A stretch of DNA of 64,000 bases from Epiperipatus broadwayi (GCA_028023455.1 JAQFVV010006200.1:7595506-7659505); one strand, 5' to 3'; positions 45,061-57,900 are shown, numbered from the stretch's first letter. Notes: a model not told the origin generated them from the sequence alone. Program-made: numbers and translations.

Positions 45061-45519
45061 TTTTTCGTTATGGTCTGGGCCTTTATTTGCTTCCATTGGT
45101 CAAGCTAAAATCTCTTTCTTCTCTTATCTAACTTTTCATCTGACTTTTTAATTAAACAGCTTTTAGATAATTAATAAACAATCATTTCCATTTACAGATT
45201 ACAGGAATTAATTAATACCTGTTTTTATTTTAACTTACGTTATTTTTTTATTAAAATATTTTTATATTTCAATCTTGTATTTTTTTATTTAAAAAAATAC
45301 GTTCAAATACTTTTTTTTCTTGTTTATGAAAAAAATATTTTTAAAGTTTAGCATCCGTGCGAATATATATATGTTTAACAAACATTTTAATTTTAGCGTT
45401 TAGTTTTTTCTTTTTAATTTGCGAACTTTTAAGTTTTTATTTTAAATAAATGTAACGACATATTTATATATCGTTACAATATATAATATACATTTAAATT
45501 CAATACTAATATATTCAAT
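45061..45519. other. A+T-rich DNA, no feature recognised
   Basis: T-rich low complexity with one short palindrome aacgacatatttatatatcg followed by tt (near 45,452-45,473). Nothing else was recognised. Confidence 0.45.
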
Positions 45520-45970
45520 TTTACTTTTAAAAGAAAAATAATTAATTTATGTTATATTTATAGAGAATAGATTTTGTATTATATTTACAGAGATGTTTTT
45601 TTTCCCCCTTAAAGTTTAAGAAAATGGGATAATGTAAAAACGAGCATACTTTTTTTTTTTTTTTTAAGTGTCATAGCATCGGCCGGGACGCGAACCCGCA
45701 ACCCGGGCAGTTGCCTGCAAGTGCAAGGCAGTCGCGCTGACCTCTCGACCATCAATGCAAGACAAAACGAGCATACTTATGTCTTTTCCAGAATGAAAAA
45801 ATAATTTTTTTAAATATTTCTCAAGTTTTTTTAACTTTAAATACTGGTACCATTATATATCACACATTAGGCTTGAGATTTCTTTTATGTTCAATTATTA
45901 GATTTTGGAGGGAAATATAAGAAACTCGTTATTCTGTCTTAACAGATGAGATGATTCAAATATTTAACTT
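45520..45970 (+). repeat. Duplicated segment, copy 1
   Basis: Ordered matches to 48575-49030: gttatatttatag-gaata, agtttaagaaaatgggataa, ggtaccattatatatcacac, attaggcttgagatttcttt and agatgagatgattcaaatat. The SINE at 45652-45763 interrupts this copy at a place where the other copy is uninterrupted. Confidence 0.8.
45652..45763 (-). mobile_element. tRNA-derived SINE (family S1, 12-base-insert subfamily)
   Basis: Reverse complement: gaggtcagcgcgactgcctt, gcacttgcaggcaactgccc, gggttgcgggttcgcgtccc (B box) and ggccgatgctatgac with a poly-A tail. The exact 15-base repeat aaaacgagcatactt flanks it (45637-45651 and 45764-45778), which is diagnostic of LINE-mediated retroposition. It shares the cttgcacttgcagg variant with the copy at 48.7 kb. 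Little decay is visible, so it is young. Confidence 0.9.
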
Positions 45971-48574
45971 TATAGACTTCTAATGGTTGTCTAATAAAAT
46001 TGAGCTAATATTTTACAATTAAGTATAAAGATTTAAAAAATATATTCAACATTATTACAGAAATATAAGATATATTGCTTTCTTAGTTGAGTAAGGTAAT
46101 AAACAACCAATGAGATAATATTTTTAGATTATTTCCACATCGAATGTTCCATTATATTACTATTCACTTTTCAGTAGGTTTGCTCTGAAATACACTGTCT
46201 TGATTAAACTCATGACATGACATAAATGATAGCACTTTTACTTTTAACTTCTTTCTGCTATCTAGTTTTATCCTAATTTAATTTCTTTTCAAACAAAACA
46301 CTTGAGGGTGTCATCAAACTAGTCTACTAGTTTGGAAAATGTATTTTGTGTGGATGAACGAATGATAATCCAGATATAATTTGATATAATAATTGCTCCT
46401 GACACTAGCTCACCTTAAAGTATGAGACATATAACTTAAGCAATTGATAAACAGATATCAGCAACAACTGGCAGCCAAATTTCAATAATTATAATAATAT
46501 TGTTTATTCATTTCTTTCTGAGTTTATATAATCATATAAAAAGTTTAAAATATATGAAAAAAAACTTCACCCAAAATAAAATTAAATAAAAGAAAGTAAT
46601 GTTCTTTCATGGATGAGTCCCATCAGATAAGACCTAAGTGAAAAGTTGATTCAGTCCATTATATTTCTCAAGAGTAATATCCCCCAGCAAAAGCAAACAT
46701 TATCAAAGTATTTGTATAAAAAAAACAATGATTCTTCAGAGATAATGATGCTGTATAAAATTTTAATTAATTTTCCTATATCTTTCCTAAATTATACAGA
46801 GCTATACAGTTTGCTAAGGCACAGGGTAGTGTGATCAAACCCAAGCTGCACCAAAGAGATACAGTCGACTTGCAATAGGCCATCTTATTGCACATACACC
46901 CATAACCAAATGCAATTTACTATACATAGGCTATGATAGATCACACAAGTCTGATTTTTATACTTCAATATTTGTTGTATATACATATCACTAAAAATTT
47001 TAAACATGCTGTAGAAATAATTTTACTAAGAAAATGTTCGTCTATGAATTTCTCAATTTATTTTATTATATAAGAGTTTCAGTTGCTTTTGATTGTTGGC
47101 ATCACTAATAGCAGCAAATTATTAAACTGATTGAATCAAAACAAAATAGCATAGAAATTTAAACAAAAAATTTTGTTATTCATCGGTCTGAATTATCTAA
47201 ATTAACTTAAAGTCTATTAATTACCTAAATCAAACTCTATCATAATAAAACCAAAACTCATTCATGAAGAAATCAAAAAATGCATAAAATCTTATATTCA
47301 TTATACACATTAGTTATAAATTATTTATTTTAAATCTAACTAAAATGATTTTATACTAAACATGAGTATTATCAAAGTACAATAATTAAATATTAGATTA
47401 CTAGATAAATAAAGTTCTAACATTTTTTTATGCTGCAGACTTTGAATTTTTGGAGTACATACTTTAATTGAGTGTTCAGATGAGTGGTGTCATTCCTTTA
47501 GTAGGTAGTTGAAAGAGGAGCTTCAATACCCATATTGTTGATCAGTGAAACAGCAGCTTGGTCAGGTCAGTAATTTTTGCCGTGATAGGAATTGGAGTTA
47601 TGCTGGAACAGGAGAATTTGTGGTTAGGATCCTTTATCCATGCATATTATCAAGGTAAATGCTAGAGATGGTTGATCCTTTCATTCTGGAAACTGCTTGG
47701 TTGCTTTTAAATGGGCCATGTATCACATGGTAATTGCAGGTAACCATCGTAGATTCTTCTTTGGAAAATTTTATAATGATGAGCAGCAAAATAACTAGAA
47801 CTTTTGGTTACGAAAAGTGTAGGATAATAGTAATCTATGTTCATGCAGAAATTGAAGAAAAGAATGAATAATGAATGGAAGTTGCATCTCTCTGAATCAA
47901 AGAGAATGCAGCTAAAAAATTTTAGCTACACCTCTTTTCTTGGAAACATCTAGAATCCGCATTATTAAAAATAACTCCAGATAATCTATTATTTTTAAAG
48001 AACTAATTAAATTTTTAACATTTCCAACTAAATACTTTTATTACAATGCCTAAAAATTTTTTATTACCACAGATTAAATTTTATTTGTAGATCAGGCATT
48101 GTTTTACACAGTTTCAAAATAATCTTTTACAAAAAGATAAGTAATTTATTTCTAAAGTTTATTTTTAAAATTTTTAAAATCAAAATTTGAAATTACTGGA
48201 CTTTGAAATTTAATCATACCATTACTTACTTAAGTACAATAAATCTGAGATCAAAGTAATTAATTAAAAGCATCGTCCCTTACGTTAGGCATTGTTTGAA
48301 ATAGATAAAAAAATAAACTTTTACAAACCGCATGCAATTTTTCTCTTTAGAGTTCTTTTTTCTTACAAAATGATTTACAAACTGATTTATATTTATTTGC
48401 GTATATGTGCATTATATATCATACATCACGCACATTTAAAAATTACAAAATATAAAATTTTAATAACAAAATTTAAAATTTTACAAATTAAATATAATCT
48501 TTAACCCTTCTTCGACTTGGTATTTGGAAAATATAAATTTCTACTTTTTTTATATTTTAAGACGCAATGAAGAA
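45971..48574. other. A+T-rich DNA, no gene recognised
   Basis: The stretch at 47,440-47,960 is less A+T-rich and may be a degraded coding or repeat sequence, but neither strand gave a recognisable motif. The minus strand near 46,850 has cagcttgggtttgatcacac, a B-box-like word that may mark a worn SINE. Short frames at 46646 and 48292 look like chance. Confidence 0.4.
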
Positions 48575-49030
48575 GCGTTTCAACTTTTAAATGAAAAAAT
48601 AATAATTTGTTATATTTATAGTGAATAAATTTTATATTGCATTTATTGAGATGGTTTTTTTTTTAAGTGTCATAGCATCGGCCAGGACACGAACCCGCAA
48701 CCCGGGCAACTGCCTGCAAGTGCAAGGCAGTCGCGCTGACCTCTCGACCACCAATGCAAGACTATTCAGATGTTTTTTGCCTTAAAATTTAAGAAAATGG
48801 GATAACGTAATAATGCCTTTTTCATTTTTTTTTTCCTGAATGGAATTAATATGTATACTTTTGAAATAAATTTTTTTGATATTTTTCAAGCTCCTTTGAT
48901 TTTAAATACTAGTACCATTATATATCACACATTAGGCTTGAGACTTATTTTATGTTCAGTTATTAGCTTTTGGGGAGAAATATAAGAAACTTGTCATTCC
49001 ATCTTAATAGATGAAATGATTCAAATATTA
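48575..49030 (+). repeat. Duplicated segment, copy 2
   Basis: Partner of 45520-45970 about 3 kb away. By eye the two are roughly 80-85 per cent identical outside the SINEs. The SINE here (48654-48762) sits about 90 bases earlier in the unit than the SINE in copy 1, so the insertions are independent. Confidence 0.8.
48654..48762 (-). mobile_element. tRNA-derived SINE (family S1, 12-base-insert subfamily)
   Basis: Nearly identical to the SINE at 45.7 kb, including the gcctgcaagtgcaaggcagt variant and an intact B box (cgaacccgcaaccc on this strand). Flanking repeats tattgagatg (48644-48653) and tattcagatg (48763-48772) form a 10-base duplication with one mismatch. Confidence 0.9.
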
Positions 49031-49290
49031 CACTGGAAATATATTTTTATACATATTTCCTTAATATAATATCATACAAATAAAAAAGACAAACATATGT
49101 TAAATATTAGACATTTTTTTATTGTTTATAATTTACTATTGTGTATGCAATAACGAAAATGAAACTTATAACAAAAAAATAATAATTTCATCCAAACTAT
49201 ATGCTTTATTATCTACATATTCATTTTCCTCTCTAAAATGAATAAAATCAATTTACAATCTTGCAATACAATTAATAATAAACAAATTTA
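49031..49290. other. A+T-rich spacer
   Basis: No feature between the duplicated segment and the pogo-like MITE. Confidence 0.5.
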
Positions 49291-49292
49291 TA

Positions 49293-50155
49293 CACCTGGG
49301 TCTTATTTTATGCAGTAGATAGGTTCCTCAGAAAACGTGCACAAAAGAAATCGCACAAAAATAAATGTAACTTACCTTGAAAAATGGGGGATAGGGTCTG
49401 TAATTTTCAGAAATCACATAAAAGCAAAGCAACAAGAAAAAATTACTTTAAAATTCACATTAAAAAAATAGGGAAATAAAGTATGACTAATAAAAATTTT
49501 CAAATATTTGAAAAAAATTAATACAAGACAAACTTTTTTATTAACTACAGTATTTAATTTACATTTTTCATACATATTTTAATCATTACTGCTATTTGAC
49601 AATATGCATTCATTTGTGAACTAGTAAAAAATCAGATTCATGATGTGATGTACAACTAGTGCCACTTTCAGTCTTGTGCTATGTTAAAGATTTTCTATTT
49701 CTATATTAAAAAAACGAGAATGCAATCAAAACAAAAAGATTATACATTATCATTAGAAAGATTATTTTCAGTTTATAAAATCAATAAAATCTTCGTTATT
49801 ATTTATTTTAAAAATTAAAAATTATTTATTTCTGTTAATATCTAACAAAATATATTTTAAAAGTTTAAAATTTTTGAATATTTATTGCGATATTTTTATA
49901 CATACGTATAAATCTATTTTATTATTTACTCATTAGTATAAGTAGGTACAGCTTCAGGCCATATTTATGTTAGCTGCTAATATAACGTTATATTTTTTGA
50001 AAAAAAAAGTATTTCAAGTCAAAATAAGTTATTAATAATTTAAATTTCTTAATATCTAATAAATATAGTGAAATATGAAAGATATTAAGAAGAAACATGA
50101 ATCGCATAACTTCAAAATCACATTAAAATAATTAGCATAAAACGAGATCCAGGTG
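49293..50155. mobile_element. pogo/Tigger-like non-autonomous DNA element (MITE)
   Basis: Ends CACCTGGGTCTTATTTTATG (left) and, complemented, CACCTGGATCTCGTTTTATG (right) are inverted repeats with three mismatches in 20, each flanked by the dinucleotide TA, the Tc1/mariner-superfamily target duplication. Subterminal words ggttcctcagaaaacgtgc and aagaaatcgcacaaaa recall the GCGxAAA-type ends of pogo/Tigger elements. The 860-base interior is A+T-rich with no transposase frame or DDD motif, so it is a deleted derivative that needed an autonomous relative. Confidence 0.75.
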
Positions 50156-50947
50156 TATTACTATTATTGTCATCACAGCAACACAATTCAATGTTTCATA
50201 AGTCATCCAAAAATCAAATGAAAAAAAATTATGACTAACATCTTACCACATACTTAAATATATCTCAAATTTCAGTAGGTACAACATATAAGTAGGGAAA
50301 GACTCCAAACTTTTGAAGAAGAACATATATATGTATAGTTTGAAAATTAATAAATTACCAATGCAATTTTTTAGGCATATTTTAAAAATTTACTATCAGT
50401 TATTGAAGAGAAATGTCAATGATGCTAAATAAATGCTTTTCACTTTAATAGTAGCAGACCCTAGGGTCCATGAATCATAATCCAGCTCTAACATTTGTAA
50501 TCTTTGAATTTGATGTAAAAGGTCGTGTAATCTTCTGAGCAACAAATCATTCAATTATTACTACTTATGTTTTTAGAGCAAAATTTTACAAAATTGATTC
50601 ATTAGATCTGCTAATTTTACATAAGGTTTCTGGTTGTTAAATCACTAAAAGAACTGTTACTGTTAATCAGTTTCTAATTTTATATAAATATTTCTAATCC
50701 CAAGAGCAGCATTAGAGCAGAATCACAAACTTCTCTTTCAAAATATTCCTCTAATATTATTGTGATAAAATCTGTAAATATTGGTAGACTTGAACTTAAA
50801 CTGCATTGTTTTAAACAAGAAAAAGTCCATCAGCAGATAGTATAGTTACAGAGTTTCTAAAAAAATAGGATATAAATTCAGAGCATGGTTGATAAAACTA
50901 TAGCAATCTTAAAGCCAAATAATTTCAGCGATGATCAGAAAAGTTAC
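50156..50947. other. A+T-rich DNA, no feature recognised
   Basis: No coding or repeat signal between the MITE and the family B dimer. Confidence 0.5.
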
Positions 50948-50961
50948 TTAATATTATTATT

Positions 50962-51748
50962 CCATCATCAGATTTTTAATTGGATGGATGGTTGAAGAAT
51001 TGGAATGTGGAGTGGATTGAAGCCTATTTATTAAAGTATGAAGATTGGCTTTCTTAATATATATCTGAGCACTTATTGCATATATGTGTGGAGTTGATTA
51101 TCTGGACCAACTGATGATTGCTGGTTTAGCATGAAATACATATATTGGTGATTATTTATCTTTTCGACATAAAAATGTGTTCAAGTGTTATGAAATAGTG
51201 TGGAAATAGTGTTATGAGATAGTGTGGAGATTGGTGGGTCATGTGAAAGTCTGTGCTCATATAGCCTATATATTACATATACAAACATAGGTATATAATA
51301 AGGCTGTGTGTTTCAGTTATTATATAGTAGAGATGTCTGCCCATCCCTTGCATATGTATTAAATGGATTATATCCTGTACATGAGGGGTCAGATTGATCT
51401 TAGGTCAACATAGGTGTGACAAGAATCTCAGCCTCAGGGTGGCCTTTGAGCATTCCATCATCAGATTTTCAATTGGATGGACGTTTGAAGAGTTGGAATG
51501 TGGAATAGATTGAAGCTTGTCCATTAAAGTATGAAGATTGGCTATCTTAATATATACCTGAGCACTTATTGCATATATGTGTAGAGATAATAATCTGGAC
51601 CAACTGATGATTTCTGGTTTAACATGAAATACGTATAATGGTGATTATTTATCTTTTTGACATATATGTGTTCAAGTGTATCAAAGTTATGAGATAGAGT
51701 GAAGAGTGGTGGGCCATGTGAAAGTCTGTGCTCATATACTCTATATAA
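50962..51748 (+). mobile_element. Family B element, head-to-tail dimer with 14-bp TSD
   Basis: Two units in the same direction. Both contain ccatcatcagatttt-aatt, ggaccaactgatga, tggtttagcatgaaata-type blocks and the end gtgaaagtctgtgctcatat. Unit 1 (50962 to about 51,325) starts in the middle of the sequence but has the 3' tail ending aaggctgtgtgtttcag. Unit 2 continues directly with an upstream part (gatgtctgcccatcccttgc, gaggggtcagattgatctta) and ends without the tail. The exact 14-base repeat ttaatattattatt encloses both (50948-50961, 51749-51762), suggesting one insertion event for the dimer, although the target is low complexity. Confidence 0.7.
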
Positions 51749-51762
51749 TTAATATTATTATT

Positions 51763-52327
51763 ATATATTCATTCTAAGTTTTTTATAAGAATTATATTGA
51801 CAATAGTTTTGCTAATAGTTTAGAATCATCTACTTATATGAAGGCTGGGTTTAGATCAAGAAAAAGATGTGAATAAATTTCATTTTGAACTTTTTAAATT
51901 GAAAAAATCTTTCAAAAATAAATTAAAAATTAGTCCTATCTTTATTGATCTAATTTCATCTTTGATTCTATTTGGAAAAATAAGATTTTTTCTAAAAGTT
52001 TTTTAGATTCTTAAATACAAAAATTTTTTTGATTTGCTTGACAAAATGTTTTCCAACAGAAAAATTCCAAGTGATTGAATCTATTTTGAGTAAAATATAA
52101 ATATTTAAATGGCATTAAGATAAATTATACAATTTAATAAATTAATAATAAAACAAAATCCATTAAGATAATATCAATTATTAATTCATATATTTTTAAC
52201 TACACTATAATTAATAGTTTTTAAAAATTTAATTACTACCTTTGAATAATACTAATAATTGTTAAATAAATAGTTCTAAAAAGTTACAAGTTCCATTAAT
52301 AATTATAGAATTTTAAAGTTTCCTTTT
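51763..52327. other. A+T-rich DNA, no feature recognised
   Basis: A few words on the plus strand near 51,840-52,020 (tttaatttttt, aaattttttt) are low complexity. Fragments such as gaaggctgggtttagatcaag near 51,840 recall an RT context (AGFR) but are too short to assign. Confidence 0.4.
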
Positions 52328-52460
52328 CTTAAATAAGCAAAACTCTCCATACAGCAGTGCCACCTGGGCCAACCAGAATAATCAATGGATGCCAGAGGTT
52401 TGCCTGTTTCATAACAGTTATGTGCTAGCATAAGAGATGGTGATCATGTGATGTTTAGTG
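52328..52460 (+). mobile_element. Family A element, short form
   Basis: Starts with gcaaaactctccatacagca, includes gtaatcaatggatgccag-type sequence (aataatcaatggatgccaga), and ends with ggtgatcatgtgatgtttag. The flanking repeat gtttcctttt is exact over 10 bases (52318-52327, 52461-52470). The inverted right arm is mostly missing. Confidence 0.7.
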
Positions 52461-52470
52461 GTTTCCTTTT

Positions 52471-53332
52471 ATTTATTTTTTTAATAATAATAAAAAATGT
52501 CTTAAAAATAATTATTTTGAAAATATAATCATGAAATACTTTATTTACACATATAAAAGGAAAGAAGCTTAAAATGATTTCTAAAAATAATAAACTAACT
52601 TTTTTAAATGAATATAATTACCCTGACTTGTACTGGTTGTCTTCTTTGAAAGAAATGAAATAAAAAGAAGAATTAAAGAATCTTCATTATTAAAAATTTA
52701 TGATTCTGAAGCAATTAACTTATTTAAAAGTTTTTTTAACATTAAGGGTGTATGGGGTGTAAGTGGAATTGTGGGTAATGTTTACTTTAAATATATTGTT
52801 ATTTTGTAGTTCTTTACATTTTAGAAGTCTGCATGTAGCAGTGAAACCATTGGTTGTGTTTCAGAGTTTGTTTTTTTAATAGTCTGATTGAGTTGTGGAA
52901 TTGAGGTAATTCTGACTATATTATAATTACTATATTATAATTTTAAACAATAAAACAAAAATTACTTATCTTTTAGTTTTTTTACACATAGTAGGACCCA
53001 TTGAAACTGCTGTCTTCTTGCATACACTCATTTTTGCTAATGCACAAATGAATTTTTAAATACAAGGGTTTTCATATAATGACTAAAACTCAAACTAAAA
53101 TGTTTCTTCATTAATGAATTTGTGAAATATAGAAATCAAAGCAAAATACAATTTTTTCATAGTTTATGCATGGTGAAACACTTAGACACAATTAGTGCCA
53201 TTATGCATATTTTTTTAAAATGACAAAAATTTACTTGATTTACTATGATTTTTTGATTAGTAGTGTTCAAAGTTAGTTGTTGAAAGGTATTCCCTAGAAA
53301 CTGATCCTGTGAGCTATGCATAATCATAATTC
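52471..53332. other. A+T-rich DNA, no feature recognised
   Basis: Nothing beyond low-complexity sequence on either strand. Confidence 0.5.
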
Positions 53333-53346
53333 TCATTTCAGAATTT

Positions 53347-53459
53347 TTTTTTTCATATGTCATAGCATCGGCTAAGAAGCAAACCCACAACAACAATTTG
53401 CAACCAATTTCTTGCTTGCAAGGCGGCTGTGCTGACCTCTTGGCTAACAACGCTTGACT
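53347..53459 (-). mobile_element. tRNA-derived SINE (family S1), 14-bp TSD
   Basis: Contains catatgtcatagcatcggct, a mutated B box (aaacccacaacaac), cttgcttgcaaggcggctgt, gctgacctcttggctaacaa and the end cgcttgac. The exact 14-base repeat tcatttcagaattt flanks it (53333-53346, 53460-53473). It is older than the 45.7- and 48.7-kb copies by CpG decay. Confidence 0.9.
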
Positions 53460-53473
53460 TCATTTCAGAATTT

Positions 53474-54384
53474 GATTATTATATAACATCTTAATTCTTA
53501 ATTATTTGTAATCTAATGAGTGTTTTAATGCATTCATTACTATTCCACATGAGCAGAGAAAAAAATTAGGTATATTAATAACAGCATGCATGTTTATAAT
53601 TTATAAAAAGGAATTTAGGAATCTTTAATAAAGTTTAACATTTTTATCTGGCTAATAATAATAGTCTAATAAATAATTATTAATAAACATTGATAAATGT
53701 ATCCAAAAGGCAGTAATTGTTTTATTTGTATAGAAAATTGTGTGTCTACATACTTGTGGCAATGTAAACCAGATAAATAATATGAAGGCATTTGAAAGAA
53801 ATATGATGCAAAACATTTTAATGCAATTGTTAAAGCAAATTTAGTAATAGATTTTATAACATCTTTTTGGTTCATTTCTGCTGTTCAAAATATCCTTTTT
53901 ATTTTTATAAATTTTTTTATTTATACCAAACATAATGCTTTGGTAATCTAAATGAGTGAAGGTAATATTATAAAGAAGTTTAAATTGAATTAATCTTACA
54001 TATATTTAAACACCTATATTGAACAAACAAATAGGCATAAATGTATGGGTTATATGCCTCTGCAGATCAATAAAAAATACTATCATGTAAATATGAAGTG
54101 TACCTTAGGGGTCATTTCTTTTTATTGCATACCTCTACCCGGTATTTTAAGAATATGGAGTGCAGTGGGTGTTTTAAGTATATATATTATAACAGTATGG
54201 CCATGGTGGCGAACAGGAGTGATGAAAATCATCCCAAACACCACAATCAATGAGCATGATCAAAATTCAGCACTGGAAGTCATTATAAGTAATATATGAA
54301 TTACAAATATAATGTTACCAGCATTAATTATTAATAGTTAACCATCATCCTTTGTAATTGAGTTTAAAAAAGATACATTATAAA
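53474..54384. other. A+T-rich DNA, no gene recognised
   Basis: The plus-strand frame at 54045-54299 (84 codons) contains hydrophobic stretches and PWWRTGVMK, but no known motif and no splice context. It is left unassigned. Confidence 0.4.
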
Positions 54385-54600
54385 TACTAGGCTATTTATT
54401 ATCTAGCCTATATCAAATTTAGGGAATAATATAAAAATAATCAATATTTAAACTGCATGTGCACAGGTAAGTGCTAACTATAAAATTAATTCTACCTCAA
54501 AAATGCTCAGATCATTATATCAATGTTGTTCAACATCATTGCTCTGGGCTATCAGATATCTTGTGCATACTGACCATCAGTAAATTAGTTACAATAAAAT
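54385..54600 (+). repeat. Diverged dispersed repeat D, copy 2
   Basis: Partner of 37436-37640 (see there). Confidence 0.35.
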
Positions 54601-54742
54601 AAGTTAAAGTGAAGTAAGGAACTTCAATCTATCACCAAATAATTCTATCGAGAATTATCTGGATGACTACACTGATACACATATATATTATAAATATATT
54701 ATTGTTTGAAACTAGCTTGGAATCACAAGGCCTATAGAAACT

Positions 54743-54894
54743 AATCAGGCAAAACTCTCCACATAGTAGCGCCACCCTGTGCCAACCAGAGTAATCAATG
54801 GGTACCAGAGGGCACAGGGTGGCATTACTGTATGGAGAGTTTTGCCTGTTTAATAATAGTTATGTGCTAGCATAAGAGATGGTGATCATGTGAT
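54743..54894 (+). mobile_element. Family A hairpin element, compact form
   Basis: The left arm ggcaaaactctccacatagt with agcgccaccctgtgcc is mirrored by ggcacagggtggcattactg to agagttttgcc, separated by only about 30 bases, forming a compact hairpin of about 40 base pairs. The one-sided tail atgtgctagcataagagatg with gtgatcatgtgat follows. Flanking tagaaact and tagaaatt may be an 8-base duplication with one mismatch, shorter than in other copies. Confidence 0.75.
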
Positions 54895-54900
54895 TAGAAA

Positions 54901-57900
54901 TTGTGGCTGTGAAAATATATATGTATAATTATTGATCTATTCCAATACTAGATAATTTTACTGCAATCTACAAATTTCTTACAGCATAGTTTCATGAAAA
55001 AATATGTCACACATAATTTACAGAATAGATATAAGAATGAAAGACATTCATAAAAACAATTTCAAAAACTATTGTTTTTTAACAATTGTTTAATAATGTT
55101 GACAAATGAATAAAAGAATGAAAAAAATTAGAAAATGTAAATGCGATAAAGTTTTAAATATTGATTAACCCTATATATATATAATATAGCATACAACACG
55201 TATGTATTATCCCTTTGTGATTCTTTTAAATAATAACTCCAGTTTAAATGAGTTATTCTAATACAATAATCAAATCTTAAAAAAATATTTCATAAAAAAA
55301 AACTAGCATTAACTTAAATCTTCCTCCTCTTTTTCTTTGAATATAAGAATATTCTGTACACATAATCTAAAACATATATTTTCAACAACTAAAAAAATTA
55401 TTTACTATTGTCAATTATAACTTACATTATAAAACATATTTATAAATGAAGATGTACACATATCAATAATATTTTACTATCATGGATTTTTACTTTTCTT
55501 TTATTCCTTTGGCACTTACCTAGTTATATGTTATCTTATAAATCTTACAATTAACAGTTTAGTCAAATTCTTTGACTCCATGTTTTTTTAATAATTATTT
55601 TCATTTCAATTCTTTTTGATATTTTTCTTCTTTTACATTTTCAGATAAACACATGTTTCCAGCTTAAGTATATTTCTTTGAATATAAGTTGCCCACTAAT
55701 TTAAGACAGTGAAAAAATGGAAAAAAGTTAACCCCTGAATTTAAGATGCATATGTGTACTTAAATAAGAAACTAATATAAATACAATAAACTCATCTAAT
55801 TTATTAAAAATCTTCACTTTCTGTGTCTTCTCTTTCAGAACTTGAATTCTCATCTTCACTATTCCATGAGGGTGCACTTAAATTGTAGCAGAATATTATA
55901 ATTTCTTTGTCAATTTGCTTTCATATAAAAGTACATTTTTCATTAAAATCTGAATCATTCTTTAAAAATAATTTATATTTTTATAAAGATTTTCTGAAAA
56001 AAATAAATATGTAAAAATATTCTAAACATGTTTTCAGTTTAAAAATCAAAACAAAACTATTGGAACTATCAAAATTTTGACAGACACTCTTGTTTAGAGA
56101 ACACAAAACAATCAATCAGGACTTTGGAATGCAAGCTGTTATCTCATTATTTTATTGATTTGTTAGTTAGTTGTAAAAAAATTCTAAACATTATTTGGTA
56201 GAGTTTTCTTGATAAAATAATGATAAAATCAGAAAAATAACATTAAAAGATTCTCAAACATACATTTTCACTTTAAAAATCAAAATGAAAATATTGGAAT
56301 TATTCTTAATCATTAGATTATTGTATTAATATTCCCACATCTTCAGAATTGTTTCTGATTTATGAAGTTTCTCAGTAAGTTGCTTTGGATCTCATGCACT
56401 TATACATCTATCAGCTAACTTTAGCTTTTTGTACTACAAAACTAAAAGCTTGAAATTCCAAAACATCTTAAGGTTTTGAACTCAATATAACATGCTTATA
56501 CTTGTATAAAAATCTGACACTATGCTAAAAACTATATATTCTAGTAGAATTACTTAGATGTTAATTCTAAGAACCTTTTGGTTTAGTTACAAAAAATATA
56601 TCGTCAAAATATCATATGACTTCCTCTTGATACATATATGTTTTTGGTAGCAATAATATATTTATTCTACAAAGAGCTATCTAGTGTAGGCTTGCACAAT
56701 TGATAATCTGAAGAAGTCCACAAGTATAATATATTCTGCAGATATAAACATAATTACTTATTTCTCGAACTATAATAGATGGCTCTGAAGTTGAATAAAT
56801 AGAGTTAACTACTGCTCCTAAAAACATATGTGTTAAAAATAAACAGAGGAAGCCATATGATAAGTTTTGATATATACAACTTGGACTAGGATTAGATATG
56901 TAAAATTATGTAAGCTCATCGACTTTGACTTAAAATATTAAAGAGCTTTTAAATAGAATAATAAAATTAGTTATGCTTTAACATTATGTAAATGTATATT
57001 AAATTCAAAGCCCATTTCTAAAAAAAATAAAAAGTATTTAGAGGATGAGGATATAATATCACTATCATCAGATGTTAGCTGATAACTCAAGCTTAGAATA
57101 GATGATTCTGGAAAGATTTATTGTTCTAAAAGTCTATATTAAAAATAAGAAAAAAAAATTATATGTTGTCTTGTTGGATCAAATAAAAGTCGAATGATGT
57201 ACTTACATCATCATTTATTAAAGGAGATTAATTAATGATAATGTAGAAATTGAGATGGAATAATGTTGGATATCTAAAAAAAAATATGAACGTGTAACAA
57301 TGATGTTGAAATGTAAGCAGGTGGGAATGCATTGAAATGTTGCCAATATTGATTACACTACAGTCTCTTAACTAAAAAAAATAGTATATTATGCATTTAT
57401 TTTATATGATTTTAAAATATTGTTTTTTTTACTATTATTTTATTGGGATATAGAATTAAATGTGTTCAGATGAATAATATGTGTAAATAGTAGTATAAAA
57501 GCAATAATTTTAAAAACCTCAATTTAAATAACTTTTTTATAACTAAGAAAAATATCAAATACTTATGTGTGCAACATATTTACATTTTTTTTTCCTGTTT
57601 TAAAAGTTATATAAATATTTAATACATTGCTATGTGTAATATTATATGTATGTCTAACTATAATTTGATTTTTGTTTTTTTACTAAGAAATTGTAACTTT
57701 TTCCCCAAATGTATGGAATATCGATGTTTAATTAGCTAATTAGATTTAACGTTATTTAATTCATATTACAAAGTTATAGAATAAACATTTTATTTAATAG
57801 ATTTAAATGTGGAATTGTTTACTGTGGTAATAGTTTGTGATCATATACTCTGATTTCTCTGGATGATTAGTGAAAGTTGTATGATTATCTAATTTAAATC

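Noticed and set aside
47440-47960. Less A+T-rich stretch suspected to be a mariner transposase relic
   Set aside because: I read it in all frames looking for the mariner or other DDE motifs and found none convincing.
51840-52020. Possible RT fragment near 51.85 kb
   Set aside because: A few residues resemble an AGFR-type context, but the following sequence does not continue into any RT motif with confidence.
54045-54299. 84-codon plus-strand frame with hydrophobic stretches
   Set aside because: No known motif, surrounded by A+T-rich non-coding sequence. Partial membrane-like character is expected from T-rich codons.
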